DNA from: Nephrocerus scutellatus
Lineage: Eukaryota; Arthropoda; Insecta; Diptera; Pipunculidae
Direction: 5' to 3'
DNA length: 64,000 nt
NCBI GenBank assembly: GCA_947095585.1
Contig: OX352761.1
Coordinates: 91,198,833 to 91,262,832, forward strand
The notes under the pieces are model-generated. The model saw only the letters and a list, made by a program, of their open reading frames with translations. It did not search any database and had not been told where the DNA came from. Shown here piece by piece: positions 1 through 10,508 of the stretch. The position numbers and the translations under genes were made by a program. Every line of letters starts with the position of its first letter. The first letter of the stretch is position 1.

Positions 1-1639
1 AAATAACCGACTGTTACTTCTGGATGTTGCTTTTGTGCCAATCGTGAGTTGTTAGGGAAACATGGACAGGATTATGTCTTTAACAGCAATAAATAAAAAA
101 AAAGTTTTAGGTTCCCAGTTTTCATGATAAAACCCTTAATGTATATTAGTAAAGAAAAGTGAATAAAACACCAGTGTAAATAAATAAATCATCGAATTCA
201 TTCGAAACAATGGTAATGAAATTACACAAAACAAATTAACAAACGTCAATTTGTTTACTTAACATAAGACCCAATAAGCTTTGTTTAAAGGCAACGCCAA
301 GCAAAAGCAAAACGAATAGGAAAATACTTGTACGATTGTTCCGATTATTCGTTTTGCTATAAAAAAAGAAGAAACAAAAACTGTGTTCATTGTTTTTTAT
401 TAGGCTTGATGATCTCTCAAATAACACAATCCTTGCATTTTTTCTCCCAAACGGATAATATTTGCCTACTCAATAATTTTGCCATATCTTTACGCGTTCT
501 TGTAAATATGTACGTACATTAATATATTGTGGTAGAAAAGCATGGGCAAGATTTACATATGTATCTTGTTTGCTACCAGGTATTTGTACAACGAATTCTA
601 ATGTACACGTGGCCAATATGGTGGAAATTCATTGGAAAACATTTGAAAAAACTTTCGAGAAGAAATGTGTAAGAGTGTGTATGCATAAACATTGGGAATA
701 GAGGTTTTAGGTGTCTAATAAAAAAAAAACTCCTGGATGATTCCTTCGTTCGGACAGCCTCTATTACAAACGAATTAAGTTGGGGAGCACTTTATTTTAA
801 TCCTAGGTACTTTGAAAATACATGAGAGCGGGGTGATGTTGGATGCTATGCAGGTGTACGTAGTTTCTTGGCGTTATCAGTTTATTGGTTGCGTAAGCTA
901 TGCGGACAACACTATCGCTCATCGAACTGGACGTAAGGTATTTAAAGTAGATGAGTATTTTTAGTTTATCTGTATATATCTAGGTGTTGGGGTATCAGTG
1001 TATCAGTTTAGCTGGAAAATAATTAAAGGTGCGATTCCTTAGTTAATTACGGGAAAAAATCGTATGGGAGGAAGGGTCTATTTTCACACCCTGCGGTGTA
1101 CGTAGCTTTTTCATGCGAAGTGACGTACCCGACATACGACATACCCTGTAACTCTTGAATGCTTCTAGCTACAGGGCATTGTTGGTCTTTAAGATTAAAC
1201 AATGTACATTTTTTCAATTCTAAAAACCGTTAACGAAAATTTTTTTTAATTATATTTTCAAAAGCGATTATCTCGAAAAATGCTCTTGGATAATTTTTTT
1301 GGGAAATACAGTATTAAAGCCTATTTAATTTCCTAGAGAACCATGGTACAATCTTTATGCAGGGTTAAAAGTTTGTAAATTGAACGAAAACGTATTTTTG
1401 ACCTTTCACACTATAACTCTTGAACGCTTCCATCTAAAACGTCTTTTTTGAAATAAAATTAAATCTTTATGATCAAACAATGTAAATTTTTTTTAATTAT
1501 TTAAGCCATACCGAAATACACACGTATTAAGAACAAAATTGTTCCGTTTATTATGAAAAAGTAAATTGCGTTTTTTTATTTTTGAACGGGTTGATTGAAT
1601 GACTAACAATTTTCGAATAATTCGAACAAATGTCCAAAA
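1..1639. other. Gene-free AT-rich stretch
   Basis: No reading frame here resembles a protein I recognise, and the longest frames are short and low-complexity. The sequence is AT-rich with poly-A/T runs. A poly-A-like tract follows an AATAAA near position 90, which could be the tail of a retrocopy or of a gene outside the window, but nothing upstream supports either. No RNA gene, tandem array or clear transposon terminus is visible. Confidence 0.5.
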
Positions 1640-1925
1640 AGTTTTATCCATCGGATAAAATTTTTACAAAATCGGGTTAATTTTTATTTTCATTTAAACA
1701 CACGTGTACAATATTTTAAGAAAGTCGGGTTAATTTTTTTTTAAATTTGTATAGTGCCACACAATCTCCAAGATATTTACAAAATTGTTGTCCATCGGAG
1801 GTACACCCGTGTGTAAAATTTGAAGAAAATCGGGTTAATATTTTTAAAAAATTTGTATAGGGCCCCACGTTCTGGGGCCCGGGGTCTCCAACATTTTTAC
1901 AAAAAATGTTGTCCATCCATGACAA
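1640..1925 (-). repeat. Helentron-like internal repeat units, reversed fragment
   Basis: Three imperfect repeat units lie in reverse orientation. Each has the family signature seen throughout the window: a CCGATTTTCTTCAAATTT block, an ACACATGTGTAT-like palindrome, a GGACAACACTTTTTGTAAAA block and a GGGGCC-rich spacer. Neither terminus of the element (AAATTCTCTA or TAGAGAATTT) is present, so this is an internal fragment. Confidence 0.7.
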
Positions 1926-2739
1926 AATGTTTGTGCATTCGGTCAACAAGAGCGAGATATTGCGGGTGGTGATACTACTACTACGTACAAGAAGAGTTCC
2001 ATGCCGTCTCAGTGTTCCTGCAACAACTGTGCTACAAAATTACACATGGAAAGGATGCACCCTTACCACTTAACTCCAGTGCATAATCTGCTTCAAACTG
2101 ACTTGCCCAGAAGGACCTAATTTTGTAAGTGGATATTAGAAAACCACAATCACGATCGTGCCTTCAACGGAAGCAATCTTCATAATCGGATCGAATTTAA
2201 TTCACATGTTATCAAATTAAGATCTTCGCAAACTCATTTTAGTGTAAATGTATGGGCCGGAATAATAGGTAAGGGTTCTCACATACCACACAAACATACT
2301 AAATCCAAACGGGTACCTGGAACTTTTGACGAATCACCTGCCAAAATTGATGGATGGCGACCCATTACTGACTCGAATACACATGTTCCTTTAGCTGGGT
2401 GTTACGTTAACGTAATGTTACTGCTTTTTAAAGTGAAAATGATCAAAACCGATGGATTGGTAGAAAATATGGCCGCCCATGTCCGCCCGGAAGAATGAAA
2501 GTGCTTATATTTCACAGAAATGGAAATTATAGAACATATAGGAAGGAGGATTGAGAATTTAGCACAGAAGATTGCATGTACTGCCTCAAATAGAATAAAA
2601 AGTTAAAATTCATTTTATAGACTTATACTTTTAACACTGCTTCCATTGACCGAGACATAAGCATTGGATTTGTAGGAAATTGAATAGGCTGGTGGGGGAA
2701 CTAAGTGATGAGGTCAGTGTTGGGAGGGGGTAAGTTCAG
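1926..2739. other. Gene-free stretch
   Basis: No convincing coding or RNA feature is visible. The segment is of mixed composition, with short open frames only and no recognisable transposon protein. Confidence 0.45.
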
Positions 2740-2823
2740 TGGCGTTGTGTTAGTAAAAGGATAATAATTGGATGGGGGTGTGTGGGGAGGAGGCAGCCGG
2801 GAAAGGCCGGGTTTTTCAGCTAG
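2740..2823 (+). mobile_element. Possible Helitron 3' terminus
   Basis: A G-rich stretch runs into a short GC stem (two CCGG blocks around an AAAG loop), then a T tract and CAGCTAG. Canonical Helitrons end with a GC hairpin followed by CTRR, and here CTAG at 2820-2823 is followed by A/T sequence. No matching 5' TC terminus was located and no Rep/helicase coding sequence is present, so at best this is a truncated non-autonomous copy. Confidence 0.35.
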
Positions 2824-2999
2824 TAATCATATATTTTTTTTATAAAATTTCAGCTAGTACTTGAAGGTATGTACTTACTCACAGGTAGCAAATACTTCCG
2901 CGTAACAAATTTCCTAGAGGTATAAATCGCAAAAATGGTTGCAAAAAATGTAAATAAAGCTTGAAGAACAAAAAATTTAAGGTATTCTCCCAATATATT

Positions 3000-3150
3000 T
3001 TATATAAAATGGTCCAACTGTGTACAAAATTTGAAGAAAGAAATATTTTTAAAAAAAATTATCGTGGCCGATCACTTCCAAATTTTTACAAAAAGTGATG
3101 TCAGTGGAGATCATATGTGTGCGAGGTTTGAATAAAATCGGGCTTTAGGA
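3000..3150 (-). repeat. Helentron-like internal repeat fragment
   Basis: One and a half diverged units of the same family as 1640-1925, in reverse orientation: an AAATTTGAAGAAA block, a CGGCCGATCACTTCC-like spacer and a TTTTTACAAAAAGTG block. Both termini are absent. Confidence 0.6.
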
Positions 3151-3289
3151 AAAATTTATCACAAGATTCCTCCAGCCAATCACAAACAAACACACATGTT
3201 GCTCCCGCCACATTTCAATATTGCAAAAAAGTTCACTGTCCAACGATATCTATCCATTCATAATTTTAAGTGTTTATGTATTACGCTTG

Positions 3290-3520
3290 ATTTACATTTG
3301 TGGCGTGCGAGAAAAAATGAGCAGGACGGCTGTTAAATATCAGCCAGACGAGAGAAGTAGTATATTTTTCAATGTTACCATAATGCTGTAGATAACATTT
3401 CCTATGTTACTAAAAAATAACTATAACATTCGTGTAGTGTCAATCTCTTCTGGCTTACTACAACTTCAATTTAACTATAGTCGGCCCGCTCACTTTGTCT
3501 CGCACGTCTCAAATGTAAAT
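3290..3520. mobile_element. MITE with ~40-bp terminal inverted repeats
   Basis: The left end reads ATTTACATTTGTGGCGTGCG and the right end reads, on the opposite strand, ATTTACATTTGAGACGTGCG. The match continues inward through GAGAnAAAnTGAGC for about 40 bp. A second copy in the opposite orientation lies at 39957-40190. One terminus also occurs at about 33985-34026, inside the hAT relic. There is no coding capacity. The superfamily is not settled, because a clean target-site duplication cannot be defined here. Confidence 0.7.
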
Positions 3521-3860
3521 TTTGAATTACCCTTCACATCCATCACTAAAAAAAAATTAATGCTAATAGGTCCATACACTACACAAAAGTGCGTGCAAAC
3601 TAAAGTTGCATGGTGTTGATTGTGTGATAGCGCATGCGGAATTAACACCATGCACTCTCAGTTTGCATGTACCGTCATTGAATCGGGCGTGCGTTATTCA
3701 TGTCGATTATAGAACTTGCCGGAATTACTGCGGCGGGAATTCCTTCAATCCGCATTCGATCCACATTTGAATTTTTTTGTATTATAGAATCCGCCGGAAA
3801 TGTAGTGTTTTTTTTTCGAATTACAACTGTTTTAATTCCCAAAAATTATAAAAAAGTGAA

Positions 3861-5758
3861 ATGGACACAATTAACCTTTTCTTTTATTTGAACGAAGAAG
3901 AAGAATCGTCGAATAGAAAAGAATGCAGAAAAACATTTCGTGATTTGTGCCAAGACATATTCCAAATATCAAACACTCAGTGAGTAGAAATGAGTCTGAA
4001 TTTGTGAGTAAGATTAAAACGTTAATTTATTTTTTAGATTTATTAAAAACTTTAGGCTAAACAAAGCTGCGTTTAAATATGTTTTAGCAGAGTTAAAAAC
4101 TAAATTACCTTTAGTGGTAAAGTCATCGTCAATCACCCCAGAATTTAAATTTGCGGCGACATTACGGTTTTTAGCTGAAGGCGGCTACCAAATGGTGTTG
4201 GCCAGGATTGTTTTGTAGGGATGGCACAACAAACGGTTTCTGTGGTTTTAAATTAAGTTCTTAAAATTTTAGAAGAGATTTTATGTCCAAAATAGTTAAT
4301 CTTCAAATGGCCGATGCCGAGAAAACAGAAACTAGACACTGCTTTTTCTCAAAATCAAAAATTACCGGTATTGTTAAATTCTCTATATTAACTTCACTTG
4401 CCCGTGGGTCGTCGGTCGGTCGTCGGTCGGTCGTCGGTCGGTCGTCTGTCGTGGATTCTTGCGATCAATTTTTAACCCACTTCCCATGGCCCGATTTTAT
4501 TGAAATTTTGCACACATGTGTATTTCCGGAGACAACACTTTCTATTAAATTTTGAGGCCCCTCGGGCTGCGGGGTCGGGGGGCTCCCAAACAAAAATTTT
4601 AAAAAATTTACCCGATTTTCTTCAAATTTTAAACACATGTGTATACCCAATAAACAATACTTTTTCGAAAATTTGGTAGTGATCGGGTTCGGCCGCAAGG
4701 CCCTTATACATTTTTTAAATATCTGTACTGGCATCAGATATTCGTCGCCCTTTATGGACTTTGTGCGGTGTGTGCTGCGCAGTCGGCTGCGCTGCATGGT
4801 TTTGTTGGTGGTGGAGAGAGAGAGAGAAATCTTAGCGCACGCACAAATGAACCCAGCAAATGAAACGAGACATACATGTTTTATGCTTACTTCAACTTAC
4901 TTACTTATTTACTGAATTGTATTTTTATAGATGTCGTTTTTTTTGTTGTCGATATCAACTTACAGATAGAACAACAAGTTTTCACAATATTCTGTCATTT
5001 GGCGTTTTCATAAATTAGTTCAGAGCAGTCAAAGAGTTCTCAAGATAAATGTTCGTGTTTCTTATTTGCTCAGAGTATGAGCGTGCTCTAAGTGCTCAGA
5101 ATAAAATGATCTGAGCTTTTTCAATTTTAACATCTGATGTCAAATGTTTATTTCGATGATTTTCTTCTACAATAAAAAAAATGGCCCAGGATCGAGGGGC
5201 TCCCATAACAATTTCTGCGATTAGAGAATTTAGATGAAAAATTTTAATTTTTATGGGTTGTTTTTTTATGTGTGAAGAACTATAGATGGGACCCACATAA
5301 AAATTGCAAAGCCATCAGGAGATAATGCCCATCTTTTTTATAATCGGAAAGGATTTTTTAGTCTGAATACGTTGATAGTAAGATTCATTCTTACCCTGCC
5401 CTGGCTTATTACGCCTTTTAGAAGTGATGGAATAAACACGCAAAAAAGCAGATTCAACAAGAGCCATAGTTCCGGCCGTAACGTAATCGAGCGGTCAATA
5501 GGAGTATAAAAGAATTGGTGTAGATGTCTGCTTGGAGTGGCCCGCCACTTACACTATTCTCCAGAAAAAGCTATCAAAATTATCAATGTTGCATCCGTAT
5601 TCACTTTAATGTGCCGGAACATAAACAGCCACCAATTCAAGAGGAGAATGAAACAGTCGATACCCTTGATGAATTACCGATTTACGAATTACCCAGAAGG
5701 CCAAAATTATTCTTCAGAAGCAAATGAATTTAGGAACCAAGTTTTGTTACACTTTTAA
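3861..5758 (+). pseudogene. HARBI1-like Harbinger nuclease, split by an insertion
   Basis: This is a dead copy of the DDE nuclease that moves PIF/Harbinger transposons. The 5' part starts at ATG 3861 and has a small intron (donor GTGAGT after the codons for SNT, acceptor TTTTTTAG near 4038). It then encodes the helical N-terminal region, including FRLNKAAFKYVL and AATLRFLAEGGYQ. A frameshift follows GGYQ, after which GQDCFVGMAQQTVSVVL and an in-frame stop are readable. At KITGIV the frame is cut by a Helentron-like element (4376-5268). Beyond it the gene resumes with TIDGTHIKIAKPSG, which holds the first catalytic Asp, and HLFYNRKGFFSLN. A stretch of perhaps 80 residues is then missing. The C-terminal part (ITPFRSDG, GRNVIERSIGV, LHYSPEKAIKIIN) is readable to 5758. 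Frameshifts, stops, the deletion and the insertion make it non-functional. Confidence 0.85.
4376..5268 (+). mobile_element. Helentron/DINE-like element, long form, full length
   Basis: The 5' end is AAATTCTCTATATTAACTTC, followed by a GTCG-rich microsatellite (about 4409-4445) and about two internal units carrying TTCTTCAAATTTTAAACAC and CATGTGTAT. A roughly 450-bp unique core containing a GAGA run follows. The 3' end has TAGAGAATTT (5222-5231), the inverse of the 5' end, then about 37 bp ending TTTATGGGTTGTTTTTTT. The inverted repeat is terminal at the 5' end but subterminal at the 3' end, as described for Helentrons/DINE-1. It encodes no protein. A sister copy lies at 40577-41403. It interrupts the HARBI1 relic, which fixes both boundaries to within a few bases. 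Confidence 0.8.
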
Positions 5759-5759
5759 T

Positions 5760-6254
5760 AATCAAAATAAATCAATTTTTAAATTCAATTGACTTATTTT
5801 TATAAAATAAACAATAAAATATGAATAAAATTAAACAGCCTTAATGGTTAATCATATTAGCCTTCTTGGCCTGCTTATTTATTTAATATAACAAAATATA
5901 TATACATTTATACCAAAATTATCAGTCAACCTATGACTAAATGACCTATGGTAAATCACAAAGAATAAATACAAAAATCAACAGACTTCATAGGTAACGA
6001 ATTTAAAAAAATTAAGCCTTCTTGGCTATTATCACTTGTTGCTAAATTATTCTGAATTCATTTGTTATATATGTATGTATAAGACTTCTATAATTCGGCT
6101 TTTCTCAATTCAATTTCTAAAATTTGCATTTTAATTTTATTTTTTTCTAGAGCCAAGTGCATCCATCCTTTCATTATGCCGTTTAGTTTCGGTTAATTGG
6201 GCTTGCCATATAGCATTGGCATGTTTATGATGATCGCACATCTTTTCAATCGCT
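5760..6254. other. AT-rich spacer inside the Harbinger element
   Basis: Lies between the C-terminal end of the HARBI1 relic and the opposite-strand acidic ORF. AT-rich, with short imperfect repeats of the phrase GCCTTCTTGGC. Several AATAAA-like hexamers just after 5758 could have served as polyadenylation signals for the transposase. No other feature seen. Confidence 0.45.
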
Positions 6255-6551
6255 CTATATATATTTTTTTTTATTTCTATTGGCTTCCGCTGATCGATCA
6301 TTATAATTTACGCCAAATTGTGCAATATTTTCATACAGCTTTTGCTGAATGCCAATTTGTTTTTCTAGCAACTTCAACGGTTTTGCTTCTTTGGTTTTTT
6401 TAACTGCATGTGTGTTTTCCACTTCCATTTCCTCAATGATGTAGTTGCTCTCGTCATTTTCGTCTATTAGATTTTCATCTACCAGGTTGACATCCATCAG
6501 ATTTTTATCTACTTGATTTACATCTGCCTCTGCCAGATTTTTATGTATCAT
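6255..6551 (-). pseudogene. Acidic ORF, possible second Harbinger protein fragment
   Basis: An open frame of 98 codons. The N-terminal half is Asp/Glu/Asn-rich with repeated V(D/N)(Q/E)N-type motifs. The C-terminal half is Lys-rich and probably helical (KPLKLLEKQIGIQQKLYE). PIF/Harbinger elements usually carry a second, divergently transcribed gene for a Myb/SANT or MADF-type DNA-binding protein, and the position and strand fit the C-terminal tail of such a gene. The Myb/MADF domain itself is not visible upstream, so the assignment rests on context. Confidence 0.35.
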
Positions 6552-7899
6552 TTATCATGTACCAAAACATATGCCAAAGCTTTTCGTAACTTGAACTCAT
6601 GTAATGACACAAGCGAGGTGTTAACCTTAGTTCTTTCATAATGTTACGTGTCCACCATGACCAAAAGAAGAAACAGTACAACTTTGTTTTTGAAAAAAAA
6701 GCAAGCATGATTTTTATATTTCATTTATTTAAACTTCAAACGAAATAAAAACTTTCTTGATTTCAATTTTAGCAGTTGATATTTTTGTACACACAATTTT
6801 TAAAAAAATATTTTCACCTCCTATTTGCACGCTTGGCTTCTCGAAAATGGATTTTTTTCTGAGCACTCGCATGCCATCAAAGGGAAATCCAAATCAGATA
6901 AAAGAACAAATGGTAAGTAATTCAATAACATTGAAAATAATATATTGCTATTGTTGGCAATTTTAATTACCAAATTTTCTTACCCGAAAAATTTTCATTT
7001 ATATTCCAGAAAACCATTTGCTTGTTTTTACTAAACAAAACTAATACACATAAACATAATAACATTTTAGACATTCTAAACGAGTTTATTCATTAAATCA
7101 AACTCGACGTTTGCATTGCATATTGCAGATAGCTTTTTCTATTGCAAGTCTTTTCTGTACAACTAATACGGTCCATTGGATTGCGCATACATGCATTTGT
7201 ACACTACACCATACCACAGTGATTGTGCAAGCAAACTGAAAGTGTATGGTGCTGAGCTTGTGGTTGGGCATTCGAATTTCGAAATCAACACCATACATAT
7301 TCAGTTTACATGTAAAATACGCATGTACAATAACTGGAGTGCACATGCATGAATGTGTCGTATATCAACGCGATGAGATTAACCTTCATTGCAAATTTCT
7401 ATGTATCTCAAGGCCTTGAAATAGATACGTCCGAACTAATTTGACCCAATATTTCTCGCACTTTGAGCTACTAAAAAACTCAATAATAAAATCAACAATT
7501 ATATCTATGTATGTAAGTTTTAATTGCTTGTTACGAAAAGTTTATTTATTAAAACTCAGACCAAAGTGTCGCTAATAGAACGCTGTCTCTGGCTTTCGTC
7601 GAAAACGCTGTCGAAATGGGACACCAAACCATCACTGTACCCAGCAAATCGAAAGCGCTGTAAGTAAAAGTGTAATCTTACTATGCGATATGCCCTATGA
7701 AAATCCTAGTGGTAATGACAATGAGTAAGTTTTATCTCCATCCTCTTTCCTATCATGTTGTTCATTCTCCATCCCCATCCTATATTAAATAGTGCAAATT
7801 CATCAACATATTGAGCCAATTTTTGTACTTGTAAACTGGTCCAGGCCATCCTTCCATTAAAGGCATGGTCTATCCTGCCATTAAACTTGACCATTTCAT

Positions 7900-7976
7900 A
7901 TCGCTCTTGGTCTTGGTCTTGCATTCGTGCCATTAGTCTTGGTCTTGGTCTTGGTCTTGCAGTCTTGCTGATAAAA
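7900..7976. repeat. GGTCTT hexamer minisatellite, copy 1
   Basis: Tandem GGTCTT hexamers, interrupted by GCATTCGTGCCATTA and ending CTTGCAGTCTTGCTG. The same hexamer, with the same TCTTGCAGTCTTGC flank, occurs at 10264-10368, so the two are copies of one dispersed sequence rather than independent slippage events. Confidence 0.75.
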
Positions 7977-8254
7977 TTCTTGCAGACCAAAGTATTTTTT
8001 GAATAACATCTATATGACTATATTAATGGATGTATGTATTTTTGTTCTAGCATAACTGTGGAACGCCTTGCTTAATTTTTCTAAACTTGTTAGTTGGTAC
8101 ACATATTACTTAAAATACACCACTTTCATCTTTATTAGTGCTAGTAGGGAGGGGAATTTATGTAAAAATAATCTAAAACAACCGATGTTTTTGTAATCGC
8201 TGATATGAATTGTGACAGTTAGACATCCATTTTTATCTCGGGGATTATACGTGA

Positions 8255-8548
8255 AAATAATAGCTGCGTTGCTTTGGCTAATCCAGCTTGGCTTACAACA
8301 ACAATCGCATAAGCATAAAGCCGAAAATAAATCCAAAAAGTTTTTAGGATTTAAAACTAAAGCCATTTTATAGTTATAGCGCTCACCGTAAGGCGGTGAT
8401 AAAGCGACATGAAGCCGAAGTAAATAAAAATGTTCAGGATTAAGGAAACTGAAGCCATTTTATAGTACTGGTGCTCACCGTAAGGAGGTAAAGCCAAAAG
8501 CTGTTGCGTTGTAAAGTCAAGCCGGCTTTGCCAAAGCAACGCAGCAAA
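8255..8548 (-). repeat. Dispersed repeat (MITE-like), partly duplicated in tandem
   Basis: The segment from about 8265 to 8395 is the reverse complement of 32310-32455, sharing AACGCAGC, AATCCAGCTTGGCTTAC, AACAACAATCGCATAAGC and the end phrase GCTCACCGTAA. A second, internally deleted copy follows directly (GCTCACCGTAA recurs near 8473, and an AAAGCAACGCAGC end at about 8533-8545). No coding sequence is seen. Confidence 0.65.
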
Positions 8549-9304
8549 TATACCACACCACACACACAAGCCCTAAGAAACTGAGATCAGCACAAAATTC
8601 CACCTCTCTTTTTTTATGACTTTCTTAATCTACTGAACTATTGATATCACTATCATTGTGTTTTTTATAAATATTAAAAATTACCTAATAATTTGTTATT
8701 GGATATACAGTGCCTCCCCCCACCACCACAATATAACTTTCCTCAGAAAATAGCTAAAAATAGTAGATTTTGTAATGGCTTGAAGATATAAATGGGTTCA
8801 TCTATTTAGTAGAAAATTTAAACAAAATTGTATTTTGTTTTAATTCGAACAAGAAATTTAAATTTTTTTAAATTTAAAAAAAAATATTTGGAATAAAAAA
8901 TGTCACATTCAAAGATCTAAATTCGGTTCCATATAGGTATTTTTTATGTGGCAGTGAAAGTTACGGTGCCTACCGAATACGCCATTTATTTAATACTATC
9001 TGAGTGCCCGGCGAGGCGGAGTTGCGGGTTTGTAAAATTTGGACCTCATATCCCCCACCCCCTAAAACAAACTCCAGTCCGTAGAGGTGCTTCATCATAA
9101 CTATTCACCTCAGCGACCACGAAAACTAAAATCGACACTAATATCGGTCATCTCCTCCCAACACCTATCGACCACCACCCCCTACAATCACTATTCGCCT
9201 CAGTGACACCGAAAATTATAGAATGAGAATCATATTGGTAACTAATGTTGGTATCCTCCCCACCAACGCAAATCAACCAGTCACCCACCAAGTGGTAATT
9301 AATA

Positions 9305-9458
9305 TGGGTGCCGTGACATAAGGGCAAGTGACATAAAGCCAAATGGCCTTATGTCGCTTTTTGGAAGAAACATAAGGCCAAATTATGGCATTCCGCCCTA
9401 TGACAATTCCACAAAGCGACATAAGACCATTTGGCCCTAAGTCACTTTCCACTGTATA
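9305..9458. repeat. Cluster of short near-perfect palindromes
   Basis: Two hairpins can be read by eye: GACATAAAGCC-AAAT-GGCCTTATGTC at about 9327-9352, and AAAGCGACATAAGACC pairing with GGCCCTAAGTCACTTT at about 9415-9452. The phrases CATAAGGCC and GACATAAG recur between and after them, to about 9575. Hairpin-forming ends of a MITE are the likeliest source, but no matching pair of termini was found. Confidence 0.6.
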
Positions 9459-10263
9459 TTGTATTTGTATTTGCTTACCTTACATAATTTATGTATACGC
9501 TCCTCTTAAAAGGATAAAAACAAGTTATTGATATTGTCTTATGTCTCAAAATAATTTGGCCTTATGACGCTTTAGCAAAGCGATATATATAGATTTCTAA
9601 AATCTAAACTTCTACATAAATGCTTATATTTCTGATATGTATTTAGCTGTGATGATTTTCACAAAGTCTTGTCCTATTTATAGTCTGTCTTTTACTTAAT
9701 TTTAGCAGTTAGTATATAAACACAACATTTATGTTTAGCGGTTAGCTGGAAAAAAATTTGTTCAACATTTCTAGTTATTTGTAACTGATGCCATGTCACT
9801 CACGTCTTCGTTGACGTCTTTTTTATTTTTTTGTTAAACTTAGTTTATATGACTTGTCTGGCATGAAAAAACCTATAACAAAAACCTAACCCAAAAATAT
9901 AAAATAAAAACAAGCGCCGGATTTAAACTTGCCGCCATTTTGTTAATACGAGTTTTACGGTGATTTTTTTTTTGACATTTGTCACGTACAGAATATGGAG
10001 AATGTTTGCTTAAATGTGTTTTTCTTTAAAATTTATATACAAAAATTTGAATTTGAATACAAGAGAATCCGGAGCTCTTGTTGGGACACCCTTTACATAC
10101 ATATGCCTGTAAATACTATACTACACAACAGACATACTGAAGATCTTCTGTCTGGGTTTTTGAGTTTGGTATTGTTATAAACGTACCTACTCGTATGCAA
10201 ATAAAGATACGACATATGTAGGTTTTAAAAATATCAACACAAAAACTACGTAACTTTAAATGC

Positions 10264-10368
10264 AAGAGTCTTGCAGTCTTGCATAGATATTCTTGGTCTT
10301 GGTCTTGCAACTGAATGATTGGTCTTGGTCTTGCTCTTGCATTTATTGCAAGACCAAGAAAAATTTTG
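10264..10368. repeat. GGTCTT hexamer minisatellite, copy 2
   Basis: Contains TCTTGCAGTCTTGCATAG, then blocks of TTGGTCTTGGTCTTGC, ending in the opposite sense with GCAAGACCAAG. It matches 7900-7976. The inverted end could form a hairpin. It lies 140 bp upstream of the start codon of the NAP-like gene. Confidence 0.7.
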
Positions 10369-10508
10369 CTCATCACTATAAGCTAAGCCACTAAGCTTCG
10401 GATTTCAATGTAGGGTACCCAGTGTGTTTTTACGACCATTAAAATACTCGTAATTTATTTTTCTGTAGTTTAACACTTCTTATTCGTTAGCAAGCTATTA
10501 TTCAGAAT

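Larger units (their letters stand above)
3590..7310. mobile_element. Degenerate PIF/Harbinger element (outer limits approximate)
   Basis: The interval contains a HARBI1-type nuclease relic (3861-5758) and, on the opposite strand, a small acidic ORF (6255-6551), matching the two-gene layout of PIF/Harbinger transposons. Similar palindromic segments lie at both ends: about 3593-3670 (GCAAACTAAAG, ATGGTGTT, AACACCAT, CAGTTTGC) and about 7225-7310 (GCAAACTGAAAG, ATGGTG, CACCAT, CAGTTTACATG). I infer these are the inverted-repeat ends. A 0.9 kb Helentron-like element sits inside it. No 3-bp TWA duplication could be assigned. Confidence 0.5.
7350..10508. other. Intergenic stretch upstream of the NAP-like gene
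   Basis: No protein-coding gene is recognised. The stretch holds a hexamer minisatellite (about 7900-7976), a duplicated dispersed repeat (8255-8548), a C-rich/CA-rich segment (about 8690-9300) resembling non-autonomous Helitron filler, a cluster of short palindromes (9305-9458) and a second hexamer minisatellite (10264-10368). The remainder is AT-rich. Confidence 0.5.
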
